Shown here in pieces: positions 5,847 to 7,184 of a DNA stretch of 7,184 nucleotides. The translations under genes were made by a program, and so were the position numbers. This DNA is from an uncultured Acetobacteraceae bacterium. Lineage in GTDB: Bacteria; Pseudomonadota; Alphaproteobacteria; Acetobacterales; Acetobacteraceae. A model generated the notes under the pieces. It saw only the letters and a list, made by a program, of their open reading frames with translations, did no database searches and had not been told where the DNA came from. Within the stretch, counting starts at the first letter, position 1, and each line of letters begins with the position of its first letter. Location: contig CAIMEK010000310.1 of NCBI GenBank assembly GCA_903839965.1, positions 1 to 7,184 on the forward strand, given 5' to 3'.

Positions 5847-6353
5847 CTATTTGGAGCCGGGTGCGGGAGCAATGGTCGAACTGAACGACGGAAGATCGCT
5901 GCCGTCCAGGACTCCCCGGTCTTGGCCGCCGACCAGCCCCAGCGTGTAGGCGACCCCGATGGCCAAGGCTGCGGCCAACAGCAAGCCGACGAGGCGCACG
6001 GCTTGCGTCCGGTCCGGGATAGACGGCGACATGAACGAGGCCCGGGTCAGGGGAGGACGAGTGCTGTCCGATCGCGTCGGCAGCAGGGCGACCAACTGCG
6101 TGGCGATGGGCATCGCGTCGGAGCCGACAAATATGCTTTTCGGCATCGCGACCAGGGTGCGGGCGAGGCTGCTGATCGCTTCCGGTTTTGGCAAGCCCGC
6201 GAGCCGCTTTGCCTCCCCCCAGGGATCGTTGCCAGTCCGGGCAAACACCGAGACCAGACTTAGCGTCGTGCCGTTCGGCTCCTCGCCGACGGCCGCGTAA
6301 AGGAAGGCGTTCAACGCAGAGTTCTGCAGGTCGAACACACCGGAAGCTGACAT
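5847..6353 (-). CDS. Uncharacterised protein with one C-terminal membrane segment
   Basis: I do not recognise the family. Taking ATG 6353 as start gives 168 residues, beginning MSASGVFDLQNSALNAFLYAAVGEE. The frame can also start at GTG 6401 (184 residues), but that codon lies inside the long inverted repeat after groEL and lacks a ribosome site, whereas 6353 has GGAA 9 nt upstream. The first 110 or so residues look soluble and helical (SALNAFLYAAVGEEPNGTTLSLVSVFARTGNDPWGEAKRLAGLPK). Residues 120-142 (AVRLVGLLLAAALAIGVAYTLGL) form one strong membrane helix, followed by a 26-residue Ser/Pro/Gly-rich tail. With no N-terminal signal this is a type II/tail-anchor-like layout: the bulk is probably cytoplasmic, with a short tail across the inner membrane. 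It follows groEL at 81 bp on the same strand and may be co-transcribed. No function is assigned. Confidence 0.75.
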   Translation of the reverse strand: MSASGVFDLQNSALNAFLYAAVGEEPNGTTLSLVSVFARTGNDPWGEAKRLAGLPKPEAISSLARTLVAMPKSIFVGSDAMPIATQLVALLPTRSDSTRPPLTRASFMSPSIPDRTQAVRLVGLLLAAALAIGVAYTLGLVGGQDRGVLDGSDLPSFSSTIAPAPGSK

Positions 6354-6381
6354 TTTTTCGATTCCAAGGACGTGGTCGCGC

Positions 6382-6434
6382 GGCAGCGAACGGTCATCCA
6401 CTCGCAGCAGGAGTGGACGCCGTTCGCCAATGCC
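6382..6434 (-). promoter_or_regulatory. Long three-part stem-loop directly after groEL
   Basis: An inverted repeat of 53 bp begins immediately after the groEL stop codon (6437-6435). Three perfectly matched segments are stacked: GGCA (6382-6385) with TGCC (6431-6434); GCGAACGG (6386-6393) with CCGTTCGC (6420-6427); and TCCACTC (6397-6403) with GAGTGGA (6411-6417). They are separated by small bulges and close on a 7-nt loop. This gives 19 paired positions. No U-run follows in the transcribed direction, so a classic intrinsic terminator is not supported. It may protect the 3' end of the groEL mRNA, reduce read-through or be a processing site. Confidence 0.6.

Positions 6435-7184
<750 letters not shown>

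Overview
This GC-rich window looks like an alphaproteobacterial chromosome, probably Rhodospirillales/Acetobacteraceae. That placement rests on overall GC-rich codon use, the GroEL sequence type and the YjbQ/FmdB-like protein types. It is an impression from sequence, not a computed assignment. The genes are mostly ordinary housekeeping or accessory families. The regulatory spacers and several gene remnants are the less ordinary parts.

Left end (1-1302): the start of a membrane-fusion (periplasmic adaptor) protein of an RND-type efflux system runs leftward off the window. It is divergently transcribed from a TetR-family regulator. The roughly 100 bp between them carries two copies of the inverted repeat TTGACC-N4-GGTCAA, placed so as to bracket a good leftward promoter. 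This fits an autoregulated, TetR-repressed efflux operon. Just after tetR, on the minus strand, lies a frameshifted 3' scrap of a short-chain dehydrogenase.

Middle (1303-5175, all minus strand): reading in the direction of transcription there is yjbQ, then a short RNase J-like beta-CASP nuclease that lacks the usual C-terminal domain, then an unrecognised 150-residue protein, and then an HI0933/YhiN-type flavoprotein that begins 4 nt after that stop. The last three are closely spaced and may form one transcription unit.

Right end (5176-7184): a plus-strand signal-peptide gene start with a good GGAGG site runs only about 45 codons before it collides with a minus-strand FmdB-like zinc-ribbon protein, so it looks truncated. 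Upstream of the zinc-ribbon gene is an unrecognised protein with one membrane segment near its C terminus. Upstream of that is the 3' part of a groEL that ends without the usual Gly-Gly-Met tail. A long three-part inverted repeat fills the space immediately after the groEL stop codon.

I do not see a tRNA, rRNA, CRISPR array, insertion sequence or recognisable defence system. No gene-free stretch exceeds 300 bases.
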